Shown piece after piece: positions 27,679 through 35,945 of a DNA stretch of 60,941 nucleotides (positions are counted from its first letter, which is position 1; each line of letters starts with the position of its first letter). This DNA comes from Sphingomonas sp. (GTDB taxonomy: Bacteria; Pseudomonadota; Alphaproteobacteria; Sphingomonadales; Sphingomonadaceae). The notes under the pieces are model-generated. The model was not told where the DNA came from and ran no database searches. It worked only from the letters and a program-made list of their open reading frames with translations. Position numbers and translations under genes: made by a program. The stretch lies in NCBI GenBank assembly GCA_002707985.1, contig PAOI01000058.1, forward strand, positions 1 through 60,941. The letters run 5' to 3'.

Positions 27679-28325
27679 TCGGCCGGTTCAATCGCCTGTT
27701 CGGTCGCATCCGCGATTTCCACCGGGATAATTCGGGGCTGGCGCTGCTCGAATTCGCGCTGACGCTGCCCGTGCTGCTGCTGATGAGCCTGACGGGTGCG
27801 GAACTGACCAACTTCATCACCACCCGCATGCGGATCAGCCAGCTGGCGCTGCATATCGCCGATAACGGCGCGCGCATCGGTTCGGGCGGGCAGCTGATTG
27901 CCAAGACGATCAGCGAGACGGACATCAACGACCTGCTGACCGGCGCCGGGCTGCAGGCGGGCGAGCTCGATCTCTATACCCATGGCCGCGTCATCATCTC
28001 GAGCCTGGAACCCGACCCCGCGCATGCCGGGAAGTACAAGATCAGCTGGCAGCGGTGCCGCGGCGCCCTCACCAGCCACGCCTCCAGCTATGGCCGCGCG
28101 GGCGACACCAATCTGACCGGCATGGGCCCCGCCGGGCGCCAGGCAATCGCACCGGCGGACGGCGGCACGATCTTCGTCGAGGTCTATTACGAATATCAGC
28201 CGCTGATCAAAACGTCGCTGGCCCCCGAAAGCGGGATCAGGGAGATCGCGTCGATGATGGTCCGCGACGCGCGCGATTATTCGCGCATTTACAATAGCGA
28301 GGGGGCGACGCCCTCCACCTGCTGA
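27675..28325 (+). CDS. TadE/TadF-like minor pilin/assembly protein
   Basis: A 216-residue protein with the same N-terminal signature as the preceding gene ([19 protein letters not shown], about 16-34), followed by an external beta-rich domain with YYEYQPL near 177. GAGGA lies eight bases before the ATG at 27675. A TTG six bases earlier would also be in frame. It ends the trio. The last 95 bases before dcd contain no obvious terminator, so dcd could be partly co-transcribed. Confidence 0.82.
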   Translation: MIGRFNRLFGRIRDFHRDNSGLALLEFALTLPVLLLMSLTGAELTNFITTRMRISQLALHIADNGARIGSGGQLIAKTISETDINDLLTGAGLQAGELDLYTHGRVIISSLEPDPAHAGKYKISWQRCRGALTSHASSYGRAGDTNLTGMGPAGRQAIAPADGGTIFVEVYYEYQPLIKTSLAPESGIREIASMMVRDARDYSRIYNSEGATPSTC

Positions 28326-28420
28326 CCGCGGACGCGCGACTGCGCGCGGGCAGAGCGCATTTACCGCTTGCAGCGAATGCTTCGGACCGCGAAACGGGCG
28401 TCAGCAATCCGGGAGCTTCC

Positions 28421-28975
28421 ATGGCCATATTGTCCGACCGCTGGATCCGCGAGCAGGCGCTCGCCAACGGCATGATCGAACCGTTCGTCGAGGCACAGCG
28501 CCGCGAGGGCTGTATCAGCTATGGCCTCAGCTCCTATGGCTATGACGCCCGCGTCGCCGACGAGTTCAAGATCTTCACCAATGTCGACAGCGCGATCGTC
28601 GATCCCAAGAATTTCGCGGCGAACAGCTTCGTCGACCGTCAGACCGATGTCTGCGTTATTCCGCCCAACAGCTTCGCGCTGGCGCGGACGGTGGAATATT
28701 TCCGCATACCGCGCGACGTGCTGGTGATCTGTCTTGGCAAATCCACCTATGCGCGGTGCGGGATCATCGTGAACGTGACGCCGCTCGAGCCTGAATGGGA
28801 GGGGCATGTCACGCTCGAATTTTCGAACACCACGCCGCTGCCCGCGCGCGTCTATGCCAATGAAGGCGCCTGCCAGTTCCTGTTCCTGAAGGGGAATGAG
28901 CCGTGCGAGACGAGCTATGCCGATCGCGCGGGCAAATATATGGGCCAGCGCGGCGTCACCCTGCCCCGGCTGTGA
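28421..28975 (+). CDS. dcd: dCTP deaminase
   Basis: A 184-residue trimeric enzyme that deaminates dCTP to dUTP, the main route to dTTP in many Gram-negative bacteria. Family segments: MAILSDRWI at the start, [11 protein letters not shown] near 35, [19 protein letters not shown] near 107 and EGACQFLFL near 144, which includes the catalytic glutamate. GGGAG lies before the ATG. It is not the bifunctional dCTP deaminase/dUTPase type, judging by length. After it comes a 455-base gap with a dispersed repeat. Confidence 0.96.
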   Translation: MAILSDRWIREQALANGMIEPFVEAQRREGCISYGLSSYGYDARVADEFKIFTNVDSAIVDPKNFAANSFVDRQTDVCVIPPNSFALARTVEYFRIPRDVLVICLGKSTYARCGIIVNVTPLEPEWEGHVTLEFSNTTPLPARVYANEGACQFLFLKGNEPCETSYADRAGKYMGQRGVTLPRL

Positions 28976-29098
28976 TTACCGGTCCCGACGCGGCGGACGA
29001 GCGCGGCGCGCGCGTTCCCGCCGGACTTTCACACCGGGGGATAAGCTGCCTGTATGAACTGAAAGCGCCACAGAGTGACCGGAAGGGTCGTCTGGACT

Positions 29099-29213
29099 CT
29101 GTCCTGATTAGCCTGAACCGTTTGTCCTGAGTAGCCATTGAGCTTGTCGAAATGGCGTATCGAAGGGCCCTTCGATACGGGTCTTTGCCAGGCTCAGCCC
29201 ACTCAGGGCGAAC
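29099..29213 (+). repeat. Dispersed palindromic repeat, copy R1 (115 bp)
   Basis: Starts CTGTCCTGATTAGCC and ends near CACTCAGGGCGAAC. Its core pairs ATGGCGTATCGAAGGG with CCCTTCGATACGGG, and the arms contain TTGAGCTTGTCGAA and GGCTCAGCC. It is nearly identical, in the opposite orientation, to the copy at 48699-48814. Confidence 0.85.
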
Positions 29214-29375
29214 GGAAAAGTAGTTGGCGAGCCGCAGCGCCCGAACCTGCATGCCCCTGCCGTTCTCGAGTGCCGGCGTCAGTGCCAGCTAGACGGAATT
29301 ATGCGCCGCCGCCTGCGACAGCTTCCTGGAAGCTTCCTCAATCGACGCACGCCTTCGCGACACCTGGTCAGGGCA

Positions 29376-29407
29376 CAAAAAAGGCAGCCTCGAAAGGCTG
29401 CCTTTTC
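29376..29407 (-). terminator. Terminator of the tonB-exbB-exbD-exbD operon
   Basis: AAGGCAGCCT (29381-29390) pairs with AGGCTGCCTT (29395-29404) around a four-base loop. On the minus strand it is followed by TTTTTTG, and on the plus strand by TTCC, so it is strongest for the exb operon. Confidence 0.85.
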
Positions 29408-29430
29408 CGTGTTCGCCTGGTCGCTTCCGA

Positions 29431-29859
29431 TCAGAAATCGTTGCGATACTGCTCGTTGCCGACGAAGCCGAGTTTGGTGACGTTGGCGCGCTTGATGATC
29501 GCCAGCACCTTGTCGACCGTGTCGTACCGCGCCTGCGGGTCAGGCTGGAAGTGCAGCTCAGGCTGCGGATCCATCTGCACCGTGGTGTCGAGATACTGAC
29601 GCAGCGTCACGTCGTCGATCTGCGCGCCGTTCCAGAACAGGCGGCCATCGGGATCGATGTACAGCTTGTTCTTTTCCGGCTCGACCAGCGGCGGCGTCTG
29701 CGGCTGGCTGTTCTGCGGCAGATCCACCTTCACGGCGTGCGTCTGAATCGGAATGGTGATGATGAACATGATGAGGAGCACGAGCATGACGTCGATCAAC
29801 GGCGTCGTGTTCATTTCCATCATCGGTTCGCCGTCGTCGCGGCCACCGCTCATTGCCAT
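29431..29859 (-). CDS. exbD: ExbD-type proton-channel subunit (second)
   Basis: A 142-residue inner-membrane protein with one N-terminal helix carrying the essential aspartate (NTTPLIDVMLVLLIMF, Asp near 24) and a periplasmic domain. ExbD works with ExbB and TonB to turn proton flow into energy for outer-membrane receptors. It is the last gene of the operon, 28 bases after the first exbD, and is followed by a strong terminator. Its periplasmic part differs clearly from the first ExbD, so the two are not redundant copies of one sequence. Confidence 0.94.
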   Translation of the reverse strand: MAMSGGRDDGEPMMEMNTTPLIDVMLVLLIMFIITIPIQTHAVKVDLPQNSQPQTPPLVEPEKNKLYIDPDGRLFWNGAQIDDVTLRQYLDTTVQMDPQPELHFQPDPQARYDTVDKVLAIIKRANVTKLGFVGNEQYRNDF

Positions 29860-29887
29860 CTAGAGTACTCCTTCGAAACGCGCCGGA

Positions 29888-30364
29888 TCACAATGCGGGG
29901 GCGGGGCCAGGCTCGGGTTCTGAAATGAACCCGACCTTGGCGAAGCCGGCCTGCTGCATCGTGAAGATCGTACCGCCAATGCAGCGATAGGGCGTATTGA
30001 TGTCGCCGCGGATATGCACTTCGGGCAGTTCGAGCCCGACAGCATTCACGCCGCCCTGCCGCTCGATTTCATCTTCGAGCTTCTTCACTGCCCGTTCGAG
30101 CAATTCACCCGATGCGATGCGGGACGTGCCCCAATATACTTCGCATCCTTCCGGACCGGCCTTCACCGAAAGAAGAACGTTTTCCGGTTTCGTCGTCGTG
30201 ACCTCGTACTTCACCTTCGGAAGTTCGAGATCAACGGTCTGGATCACGACGGGAACCGCAATCAGGAAGATGATGAGGAGCACCAGCATGACGTCCACGA
30301 GAGGCGTCGTGTTGATGTCCGACATCGGGGTGTCATCACCACCGCCGCCTGTGCTCACTGCCAT
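29888..30364 (-). CDS. exbD: ExbD-type proton-channel subunit (first)
   Basis: A 158-residue ExbD homologue with the conserved membrane helix INTTPLVDVMLVLLIIFLIA (Asp near 24). The periplasmic domain contains two cysteines (EGCEVYWG and YRCIGGT) that might form a disulfide, and ends in a short Pro-rich tail. It follows exbB by about 100 bases and precedes the second exbD. Two exbD genes in tandem are common in Xanthomonas and sphingomonad TonB operons. Confidence 0.94.
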   Translation of the reverse strand: MAVSTGGGGDDTPMSDINTTPLVDVMLVLLIIFLIAVPVVIQTVDLELPKVKYEVTTTKPENVLLSVKAGPEGCEVYWGTSRIASGELLERAVKKLEDEIERQGGVNAVGLELPEVHIRGDINTPYRCIGGTIFTMQQAGFAKVGFISEPEPGPAPAL

Positions 30365-30464
30365 TACGCGTTATCCTATCCTTCGCATGTCGCGGGACAC
30401 GTGCGTCGGTCCCGCCGCAAGGTTCGCCCGACCCGAAGCCGGGCCGAACCCTGCCAGTCGTTAC

Positions 30465-31226
30465 TTACGCACCCGCGGGCTTGGCAGCCGGCTTGGCAAC
30501 CGGAGCCGCCTTCGCCTTGACTTCCGGACGGACGGCGCCGTTCGAAGCCAGATAGCCGAGCACGTCGTTGGTGAACGCGTTCATCTGTTCCGCAATCGCC
30601 TTGTTGCGGCGCTGCAGGAAGTTGTAGGCGAGCACCGCCGGAACGGCGACGACGAGACCGAGGGCGGTCATGATGAGCGCTTCACCGACCGGGCCGGCAA
30701 CGGCGTCGATCGAAGCCTGACCGGCAGCGCCGATCTTGATGAGCGCGCGATAGATGCCGACCACCGTACCGAACAGACCGATGAACGGCGCCGTCGCACC
30801 GACGGTGGCGAGGAACGCCAGGCCGCCGTTGAGGTCGGAATTGATGATCGCTTCCGAACGCGCGAGCGAGCCGTGCAGCCAGTCATGCGCTTCGACCGGA
30901 TCGGTCAGCTTCGAATGCTGGTCCTGCGCTTCCAGGCCGTCTTCGACGAGCTGGCGATAGGCCGAGTTCTTTTCGAGCTTGGCAGCGCCTTCACGCAGGC
31001 TGTTCGAATTCCAGAAGCTCTTACGGACGCGGCGGCCCTGGTTCAGGATCTTCTGCTGCTCGAACAGCTTCGTGAAGAAGATGTAGAGCGAGAAGAAGAG
31101 CATCGTCACGAGGATGATGAAGACGGACCAGGCGATGACACCGCCCTGTTCCAACGCTTCCCAAAGGCCGTAGGGGTTATCTCCGGCCGGTGCAGCAGCG
31201 CCTGCAGCGAGAATGGTCGTGAGCAT
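30465..31226 (-). CDS. exbB: ExbB-type proton-channel subunit (MotA/TolQ/ExbB family)
   Basis: A 253-residue protein with an N-terminal membrane helix (about 28-52) and the MotA/TolQ/ExbB domain: GLAFLATVGATAPFIGLFGTV near 134-155 and VGEALIMTALGLVVAVPAVL near 180-200. It ends in an Ala/Lys/Pro-rich tail. It forms the pentameric proton channel around ExbD. It lies between tonB and exbD on the same strand, and all four genes probably share one transcript. Confidence 0.96.
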   Translation of the reverse strand: MLTTILAAGAAAPAGDNPYGLWEALEQGGVIAWSVFIILVTMLFFSLYIFFTKLFEQQKILNQGRRVRKSFWNSNSLREGAAKLEKNSAYRQLVEDGLEAQDQHSKLTDPVEAHDWLHGSLARSEAIINSDLNGGLAFLATVGATAPFIGLFGTVVGIYRALIKIGAAGQASIDAVAGPVGEALIMTALGLVVAVPAVLAYNFLQRRNKAIAEQMNAFTNDVLGYLASNGAVRPEVKAKAAPVAKPAAKPAGA

Positions 31227-31309
31227 GTTGCGTTCTTTCCTCTAGATATATGTGTTGGTCGTTCCAGACTGCGACGCCCCGAGACGGCCCGATGCGCCGA
31301 CCATATTAA

Positions 31310-31987
31310 CTACCGGTCAATCTGCCAGCGCACCGACTGGGTGCGGGTTTCCTCGATCTTGTTGCCGTTCTGATCCTCCGCAGCGCGGAAGCGGAAACGA
31401 CGTTCGATCAGGCTGCAGGTTGTGCTGTCGAGCAGCGAGGAGCCGCTCGAACGAACCGTCGAACAACTGGTCACGCGGCCATTGGTGCCGATCGTGAAAC
31501 GGACGACAGTAACCCCTTCGTCACCTGCACGACGCGCAGCCGACGGATAGTCGTCGTTGCTGATCGAACCACTGCGCAGATCGGCCTTCTGCGCCACCCG
31601 CGGAGGCGGAGGCGGAGGCGGCGGAGCCGGCGGAGCCGGCGGACGCGGCGGCGTCGGCGGCGTCACCGGCGGCGGCGGCTGGTTAACGATATTGGTGAAA
31701 TCGATCGTGGGCGCTGGCTGCACCGTCTGCACGCGCGCAGGCGGTATGACCACCTGAGTGGGCGGCGGCGGGACCGGCTGGTCCGGCGGCGGCGGCGGTG
31801 GTGGCACTTCCTCTGGCGGGGGCGGCGGCTCTTCAATATCGAAGACGTCCAGATTCTCCTGGGCCTTCTTGATATATTGATACGCCAGGCCAGTGACGAA
31901 GGCATATCCCAAGCCGGCAACGATAACCGCGACCATTATGATCGCGACCATTCTGCTGCCACTTACATTCCGGTCAGCATAAGCCAT
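31310..31987 (-). CDS. tonB: TonB energy-transducing protein
   Basis: A 225-residue protein: one N-terminal membrane helix (about 12-34), a long proline-rich periplasmic spacer (about 52-135, runs such as PPPPPEEVPPPPPPP), and a C-terminal TonB domain (YPSAARRAGDEGVTVVRF near 148, with FRFRAA near 197). Two cysteines (Cys near 175 and 192) in the TonB domain could be disulfide-linked. TonB contacts the TonB boxes of outer-membrane receptors such as the one at 2340. It is first in the tonB-exbB-exbD-exbD run; its promoter must lie in 31988-32213. Confidence 0.95.
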   Translation of the reverse strand: MAYADRNVSGSRMVAIIMVAVIVAGLGYAFVTGLAYQYIKKAQENLDVFDIEEPPPPPEEVPPPPPPPDQPVPPPPTQVVIPPARVQTVQPAPTIDFTNIVNQPPPPVTPPTPPRPPAPPAPPPPPPPPRVAQKADLRSGSISNDDYPSAARRAGDEGVTVVRFTIGTNGRVTSCSTVRSSGSSLLDSTTCSLIERRFRFRAAEDQNGNKIEETRTQSVRWQIDR

Positions 31988-32213
31988 TCGGCGTCGACAC
32001 TCCTCATATTCCGACCCAGTAGGTCCCGGTAGCGTGGCAGGGGCACCACGCGTGAACCCACCCGCCGTGCGCTCTTGCGTCCGGCGGCAGAGCGCGAGTT
32101 TCTATCGTGGCGTCCTGAGGGACGCAAACGCTTTGTCGGACCAACCCCACGTAATAGCGATACGTGACAGAAATATTTTCCAGATTTGGTCCGATGGGGT
32201 AACGCTGGAAACC

Positions 32214-33050
32214 ATGATCCGTATCCCATCTCTGACGCTGAGCGTCGCGATTATGATCGCCGCCGCATCGCCCGTAGCCGCGCAAAACCGCGAAATTTCG
32301 AGCGAAACCGTTCCCGCGCCCAGCTATAGCGACATCGTTTCCCACGTGCTCGAAGCGCCGCTGGTGATCGACGCAACGATTCGCTCCACTGCCGAAATTC
32401 GAGGCGCCGAAGCGATCAATCTGGCGCCCGGATATGCAAGATTCTATGCCGAAGCGGATGTCTCGGCGCTCATTCGGGGTTCATCTGCCATCCCGCCAAG
32501 GATCGGTTTCGTCACCGATGTTCCCACCGATTCGCGGGGCAGACCGCCCCGGTTGAAGCGGTTGCGCGTGTTGTTGTTCGCCCGTCCCGTTCCGGGACGC
32601 CCGACCATGGTTCAGCTGACACGTCTCGATTCGTTCCGCGCATGGAACCCTTCGCTCGATACAATGGTCCGTCAGGTCGCGCGCGACGTCGTCGATCCAT
32701 CGGCTCCCCCCGCGATCACCGGTGTCGGCAATGCCTTTCACGTACCGGGAACGCTTCCCGGCGAAGGCGAAACCCAGATTTTCCTGATGACCGAGATAGG
32801 AGCACCGGTATCGCTCCAGATTCTTCGACGGCCGGGCCAGCAGCCGCGCTGGGCAGTATCGCTGGGCGATATCGTCGATGATTCGGCCGGGCCGCCCGCG
32901 CCGAACACGCTGCTTTGGTATCGCCTCGCCTGCGGACTTCCGCCCGAGCTTCCGGCCACCAGCCTGAACAGCGAGACGGCAGCAAACGCTCAGACGGCGC
33001 GGACGGACTATCGATTCGTCCTCACCCAGCTGGGCCCCTGCACCCGATAA
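32214..33050 (+). CDS. Exported protein of unknown function
   Basis: A 278-residue protein with a signal peptide (MIRIPSLTLSVAIMIAAASP, cleavage after PVAAQ near residue 24). The mature part is predicted to be beta-rich and carries one arginine-rich stretch (RGRPPRLKRLRVLLFARP near 112) and a single Cys pair at the C-terminus (LACGLPPELP, LGPCTR). It matches no family I can name. It is divergent from tonB with 226 bases between start codons and converges on folB with eight bases between stops. Confidence 0.75.
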   Translation: MIRIPSLTLSVAIMIAAASPVAAQNREISSETVPAPSYSDIVSHVLEAPLVIDATIRSTAEIRGAEAINLAPGYARFYAEADVSALIRGSSAIPPRIGFVTDVPTDSRGRPPRLKRLRVLLFARPVPGRPTMVQLTRLDSFRAWNPSLDTMVRQVARDVVDPSAPPAITGVGNAFHVPGTLPGEGETQIFLMTEIGAPVSLQILRRPGQQPRWAVSLGDIVDDSAGPPAPNTLLWYRLACGLPPELPATSLNSETAANAQTARTDYRFVLTQLGPCTR

Positions 33051-33058
33051 CGCCGCGA

Positions 33059-33430
33059 TCAGCGGCGGTGGCGGACCATCGTGATGCCGATCGATTCGTC
33101 GCGTTCGGCAATCGCCAGCTTGATGATTCGCACTTCGACACGGCGCACGCGCGAATCGCCGATGAACAGGGTCTGGGCGATATGATCGGCGACCGCTTCG
33201 ATCAGCGTGAAATGCACGTCTTTCGGCAACCCGTCCGTCGCGGCATGCTTGAGGTCGATATAGCTTTTCGACGCGCTCAGCGGCGTATCGGGCGCGAAAT
33301 GCTCAGGCACATCGATATCGGCAGTCACCGAAATCCGAAGCGGCTGCGGCAGATGGGTTTCTTCGGAATAGATACCGGTCAGAATCTCGACTTCGAGGTC
33401 ATGGACCTGAAGCTGCAGCAAATCAGGCAA
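33059..33430 (-). CDS. folB: Dihydroneopterin aldolase
   Basis: A 123-residue enzyme of tetrahydrofolate synthesis that cleaves 7,8-dihydroneopterin to 6-hydroxymethyl-dihydropterin and glycolaldehyde. The family pattern is present: LEVEILTGIYSEET near residue 12, YIDLKHAA near 57, HFTLIEAVADHIAQTL near 73 and VRRVEVRIIKLAI near 95. No ATG is available. The TTG at 33430 has GAAAGG seven bases upstream, whereas a TTG at 33487 has a ribosome site only two bases away. It lies 66 bases after the GST gene on the same strand. Confidence 0.87.
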   Translation of the reverse strand: MPDLLQLQVHDLEVEILTGIYSEETHLPQPLRISVTADIDVPEHFAPDTPLSASKSYIDLKHAATDGLPKDVHFTLIEAVADHIAQTLFIGDSRVRRVEVRIIKLAIAERDESIGITMVRHRR

Positions 33431-33496
33431 TCGGTGGCCTTTCGTGAAAACTGGCGCTCCCCTAGGCCCTGACCCGGCAAACGGCAATGCCTCCCG

Positions 33497-34129
33497 TCAG
33501 GCCGAAGCGCTGGGCCGCGCCGATGCCGCGCCATGCCAGCGCCACACATTTTGCAGCCTTTCTGGAATCTCCAGCTTCACGCCGCGCGCAAAGTCCATCG
33601 TGACCAGCGCAGTGATGTCGGCAAAGCTGTAGCTGTCGCCGGCAACCCAGGGATGCGTCGCCAGATGGCGGTCGAATGCCTCCAGAAAACAGCGCCACAT
33701 CGCAACGCCGCGCGTCGCCAGCTCCGGAATCTGCGGCACCGGACCGAAATTGCCGACAATCGCGCGATCCTTGAACACGGGACGGGTGTTCCGATAGGCG
33801 TAGACGACGGCGACATAGCCGTCTCCTTCGATACGGCGTGTCCAGCTTTCGATTCGCCCAATCTCGCGCGGCGTGGTGCCGAACAGCGGCGGATCGGGGT
33901 GTTCGGCCTCGAAATAGCGACAGATCGCAGCCGATTCGCACAACACTTCGCCATCGTCGAACGCCAGCGCAGGCACAGCGCCGCGCGGATTGATCGCAAG
34001 ATAATCGTCGCCCAGCTGTTCGGACGATTTCAGGTCGATCTCCTCGCGCGGCACATCGATGCCCTTTTCCGCGAGAAAGATTCGCACGCGCCGCGGACTT
34101 GGCGCCCATGCGGCATCATATAGCTTCAT
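33497..34129 (-). CDS. Glutathione S-transferase family protein
   Basis: A 210-residue two-domain protein. The thioredoxin-like N-terminal domain (about 1-80) has SPSPRRVRIFLAEKG-type helix 1 (APSPRRVRIFLAEKG, with Ser11), the cis-proline INPRGAVPAL near 47 and the glutathione-binding CESAAICRYF near 64. The C-terminal helical domain contains SFADITALVTMDFA near 168. These proteins conjugate or reduce electrophiles with glutathione. The exact class and substrate cannot be read. folB follows on the same strand. Confidence 0.93.
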   Translation of the reverse strand: MKLYDAAWAPSPRRVRIFLAEKGIDVPREEIDLKSSEQLGDDYLAINPRGAVPALAFDDGEVLCESAAICRYFEAEHPDPPLFGTTPREIGRIESWTRRIEGDGYVAVVYAYRNTRPVFKDRAIVGNFGPVPQIPELATRGVAMWRCFLEAFDRHLATHPWVAGDSYSFADITALVTMDFARGVKLEIPERLQNVWRWHGAASARPSASA

Positions 34130-34223
34130 TCCAACATCCCCGGTTCAGCCTTGCTTCACGCGCGAAACACGCTAAACGCCGCCGCCCCCGGCGTCCATGC
34201 CGGCGCAGTGGAAGGAATGCGCG

Positions 34224-34736
34224 GTGATCGAGCTCGTGCCGCTGGATGCGATCCCTGAACCCATGGTCGAGGCGTTGCTCGACCGTGCGTTCGGTCGCGA
34301 CCGCCACGGACGCACCGCCTATCGGATTCGCGAGGGCGTGGATGCCATTCCGGCGCTCAGCTTTGCCGCGCGTTTTGCCGACGGCCGGCTTGCCGGCACG
34401 ATCCAGTGCTGGCCTGTGGCGCTTGCCTGCGACGGCAGCGGGACCGTGCCGATGGTCATGGTCGGCCCGGTCGCCGTCGATCCCGAATGGCAGCAGGAAG
34501 GCATCGGCAGGTTGCTGATGGCCGAAATGCTGCGCAGTGCGGATGCCGCGGGCATGCCTGCCCTGATGCTGATCGGCGATCCGGAATATTATGGTCGCTT
34601 CTTCGGCTTCACGGCCGATCGCACCGCGCGCTGGCGGCTTCCGGGACCGGTCGAGCGCCATCGCCTGCTCGCCCGTGGTGCGTCGGTGCCCGATTGCGCG
34701 GGCATGCTGGGGCCCGATCTGCGCAAGGTCGCCTGA
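34224..34736 (+). CDS. GNAT-family N-acetyltransferase
   Basis: A 170-residue acetyl-CoA-dependent acyltransferase. The acetyl-CoA pyrophosphate-binding motif appears as VDPEWQQEGIGRLLM near residue 87 (Q/RxxGxG/A pattern: QQEGIG), followed by LMLIGDPEYYGRFFGF near 115, typical of the YhbS-like subgroup. The GTG at 34224 is preferred because AGGA lies seven bases upstream; an in-frame ATG at 34197 lacks a site. The substrate is unknown. It is divergent from the GST gene. Confidence 0.88.
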   Translation: MIELVPLDAIPEPMVEALLDRAFGRDRHGRTAYRIREGVDAIPALSFAARFADGRLAGTIQCWPVALACDGSGTVPMVMVGPVAVDPEWQQEGIGRLLMAEMLRSADAAGMPALMLIGDPEYYGRFFGFTADRTARWRLPGPVERHRLLARGASVPDCAGMLGPDLRKVA

Positions 34737-34785
34737 GGCCCGCATCGGATCAGCCTTTGCGATTGGCTGCGGGAGTGCCTAATTC

Positions 34786-35355
34786 GTGGCGATGCCTGCA
34801 CCACCGCCTCCCGACTTCGCCAATCTGTCGCTCGCCGAAATCGCGCGCCTCGCCCAGGAACAGCGCCTGCCCCCGGTCGAAAAATGGAATCCGCAGCATT
34901 GCGGGCATAGCGATATGCGGATCGCACGCGACGGCACCTGGTTTCATCAGGGGTCGCCGATCGGGCGCATTGCGATGGTGCGCCTCTTCTCTACGATCCT
35001 GCGCCGCGAACCCGATGGCAGCCATGTGCTGGTGACGCCGGTCGAAAAACTCGACATCGATGTCGAGGACGCGCCCTTCGTCGCGGTCGAACTGAAGCGC
35101 GAAGGCGAAGGCGCTGCGATGAATCTCGCCTTCCGCCTCAATACCGACGAACTGGTCAGCGCCGATGCCGACCATGGCCTGCGGGTCGAACAGCGCGAGG
35201 ACGGCCCTCGCCCCTATCTGCAGGTGCGCGGCGGGATGGAGGCGCTGATCGTACGCAGCGTCTATAACGAACTCGCCGAAATCGCATTGAGCAACGACAG
35301 CGACCCGCCCGGCGTGTGGAGTCGCGGCGCGTTTTTCCCGATGGAGCCGGCATGA
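34786..35355 (+). CDS. DUF1285-family protein
   Basis: A 189-residue protein that matches the DUF1285 family: CGHSDMRIARDGTWFHQGSPI near residue 39 and APFVAVELKREGEG near 96 are characteristic. Family structures show tandem beta domains similar to DUF1285 protein YacL-like folds; no reaction is known. It starts at a GTG (34786) or an ATG two codons later. Its stop overlaps the Nudix gene by four bases. In alphaproteobacteria this trio, DUF1285-Nudix-cca, often occurs together. Confidence 0.88.
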   Translation: MAMPAPPPPDFANLSLAEIARLAQEQRLPPVEKWNPQHCGHSDMRIARDGTWFHQGSPIGRIAMVRLFSTILRREPDGSHVLVTPVEKLDIDVEDAPFVAVELKREGEGAAMNLAFRLNTDELVSADADHGLRVEQREDGPRPYLQVRGGMEALIVRSVYNELAEIALSNDSDPPGVWSRGAFFPMEPA

Positions 35356-35945
35356 CTCTGGCCGAACGGCTGAAGATCGCATTGGCGGCGACGGATCGGG
35401 AGCAGCCCATCCTGTTGACCGGTGACGACCGCGACGACGATCGGGTAATGGCGACGCATCCGGCGGCGGTGCTGGTCGCGGTTTCCGACGCGCGCGATCC
35501 TTCCGTCATACTGACTCAGCGACCCGAAACCATGCGACAGCATCCGGGGCAGATCGCGTTTCCCGGGGGAAAGGTCGAACCGAACGAGGACGTGATCGTT
35601 GCCGCGCTGCGCGAGGCCGAGGAGGAAATCGCCCTTCCGCGCGATCGCGTTCAGGTCATCGGCCCCGCCGACCGGTATCGCACCATTACCGGGTTCGAAG
35701 TCACGCCGGTGATCGGTGTGGTGCCCCCTGCCCTCACGCTGATGCCGAACGAAAGCGAAGTGGCCGAAGTGTTCGAAGTCCCCCTCGCCTATCTGATGGA
35801 TGAAGCCAATCATGTGCAGGGATCGATCGATTGGCAGGGGCGCAAACGCTATTATTACGAAATCCACTGGCAGGAACGCCGGATCTGGGGCGCGACGGCG
35901 GCGATGATCGTCAATCTTTCGCGGCGGCTGAAATGGACGCAGTGA
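35352..35945 (+). CDS. Nudix hydrolase, CoA pyrophosphatase-like
   Basis: A 197-residue Nudix enzyme. The Nudix box G-x5-E-x7-REUxEExGU spans residues 72-94 (GGKVEPNED then REAEEE), giving the metal-binding glutamates. The upstream LTQRPETMRQHPGQIAFPGG matches the coenzyme A pyrophosphatase (NudL/YeaB) group, which cleaves CoA to 3',5'-ADP and phosphopantetheine. It is coupled to DUF1285 upstream (ATGA overlap) and overlaps cca by 13 bases downstream. Confidence 0.92.
   Translation: MTLAERLKIALAATDREQPILLTGDDRDDDRVMATHPAAVLVAVSDARDPSVILTQRPETMRQHPGQIAFPGGKVEPNEDVIVAALREAEEEIALPRDRVQVIGPADRYRTITGFEVTPVIGVVPPALTLMPNESEVAEVFEVPLAYLMDEANHVQGSIDWQGRKRYYYEIHWQERRIWGATAAMIVNLSRRLKWTQ

Larger units (their letters stand above)
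28976..29430. other. 455-base gene-free gap after dcd
   Basis: The gap holds one copy of the dispersed repeat family (29099-29213) and the exbD terminator (29376-29407). In 29214-29375 I see nothing but short direct repeats of AGCTTCCT (near 29320-29338). No supportable gene or tRNA was found. Confidence 0.6.

Noticed and set aside
31560..31860. GGCGGC/CCGCCG-rich simple repeats in tonB
   Set aside because: They encode the normal proline-rich spacer of TonB, not a separate repeat element.
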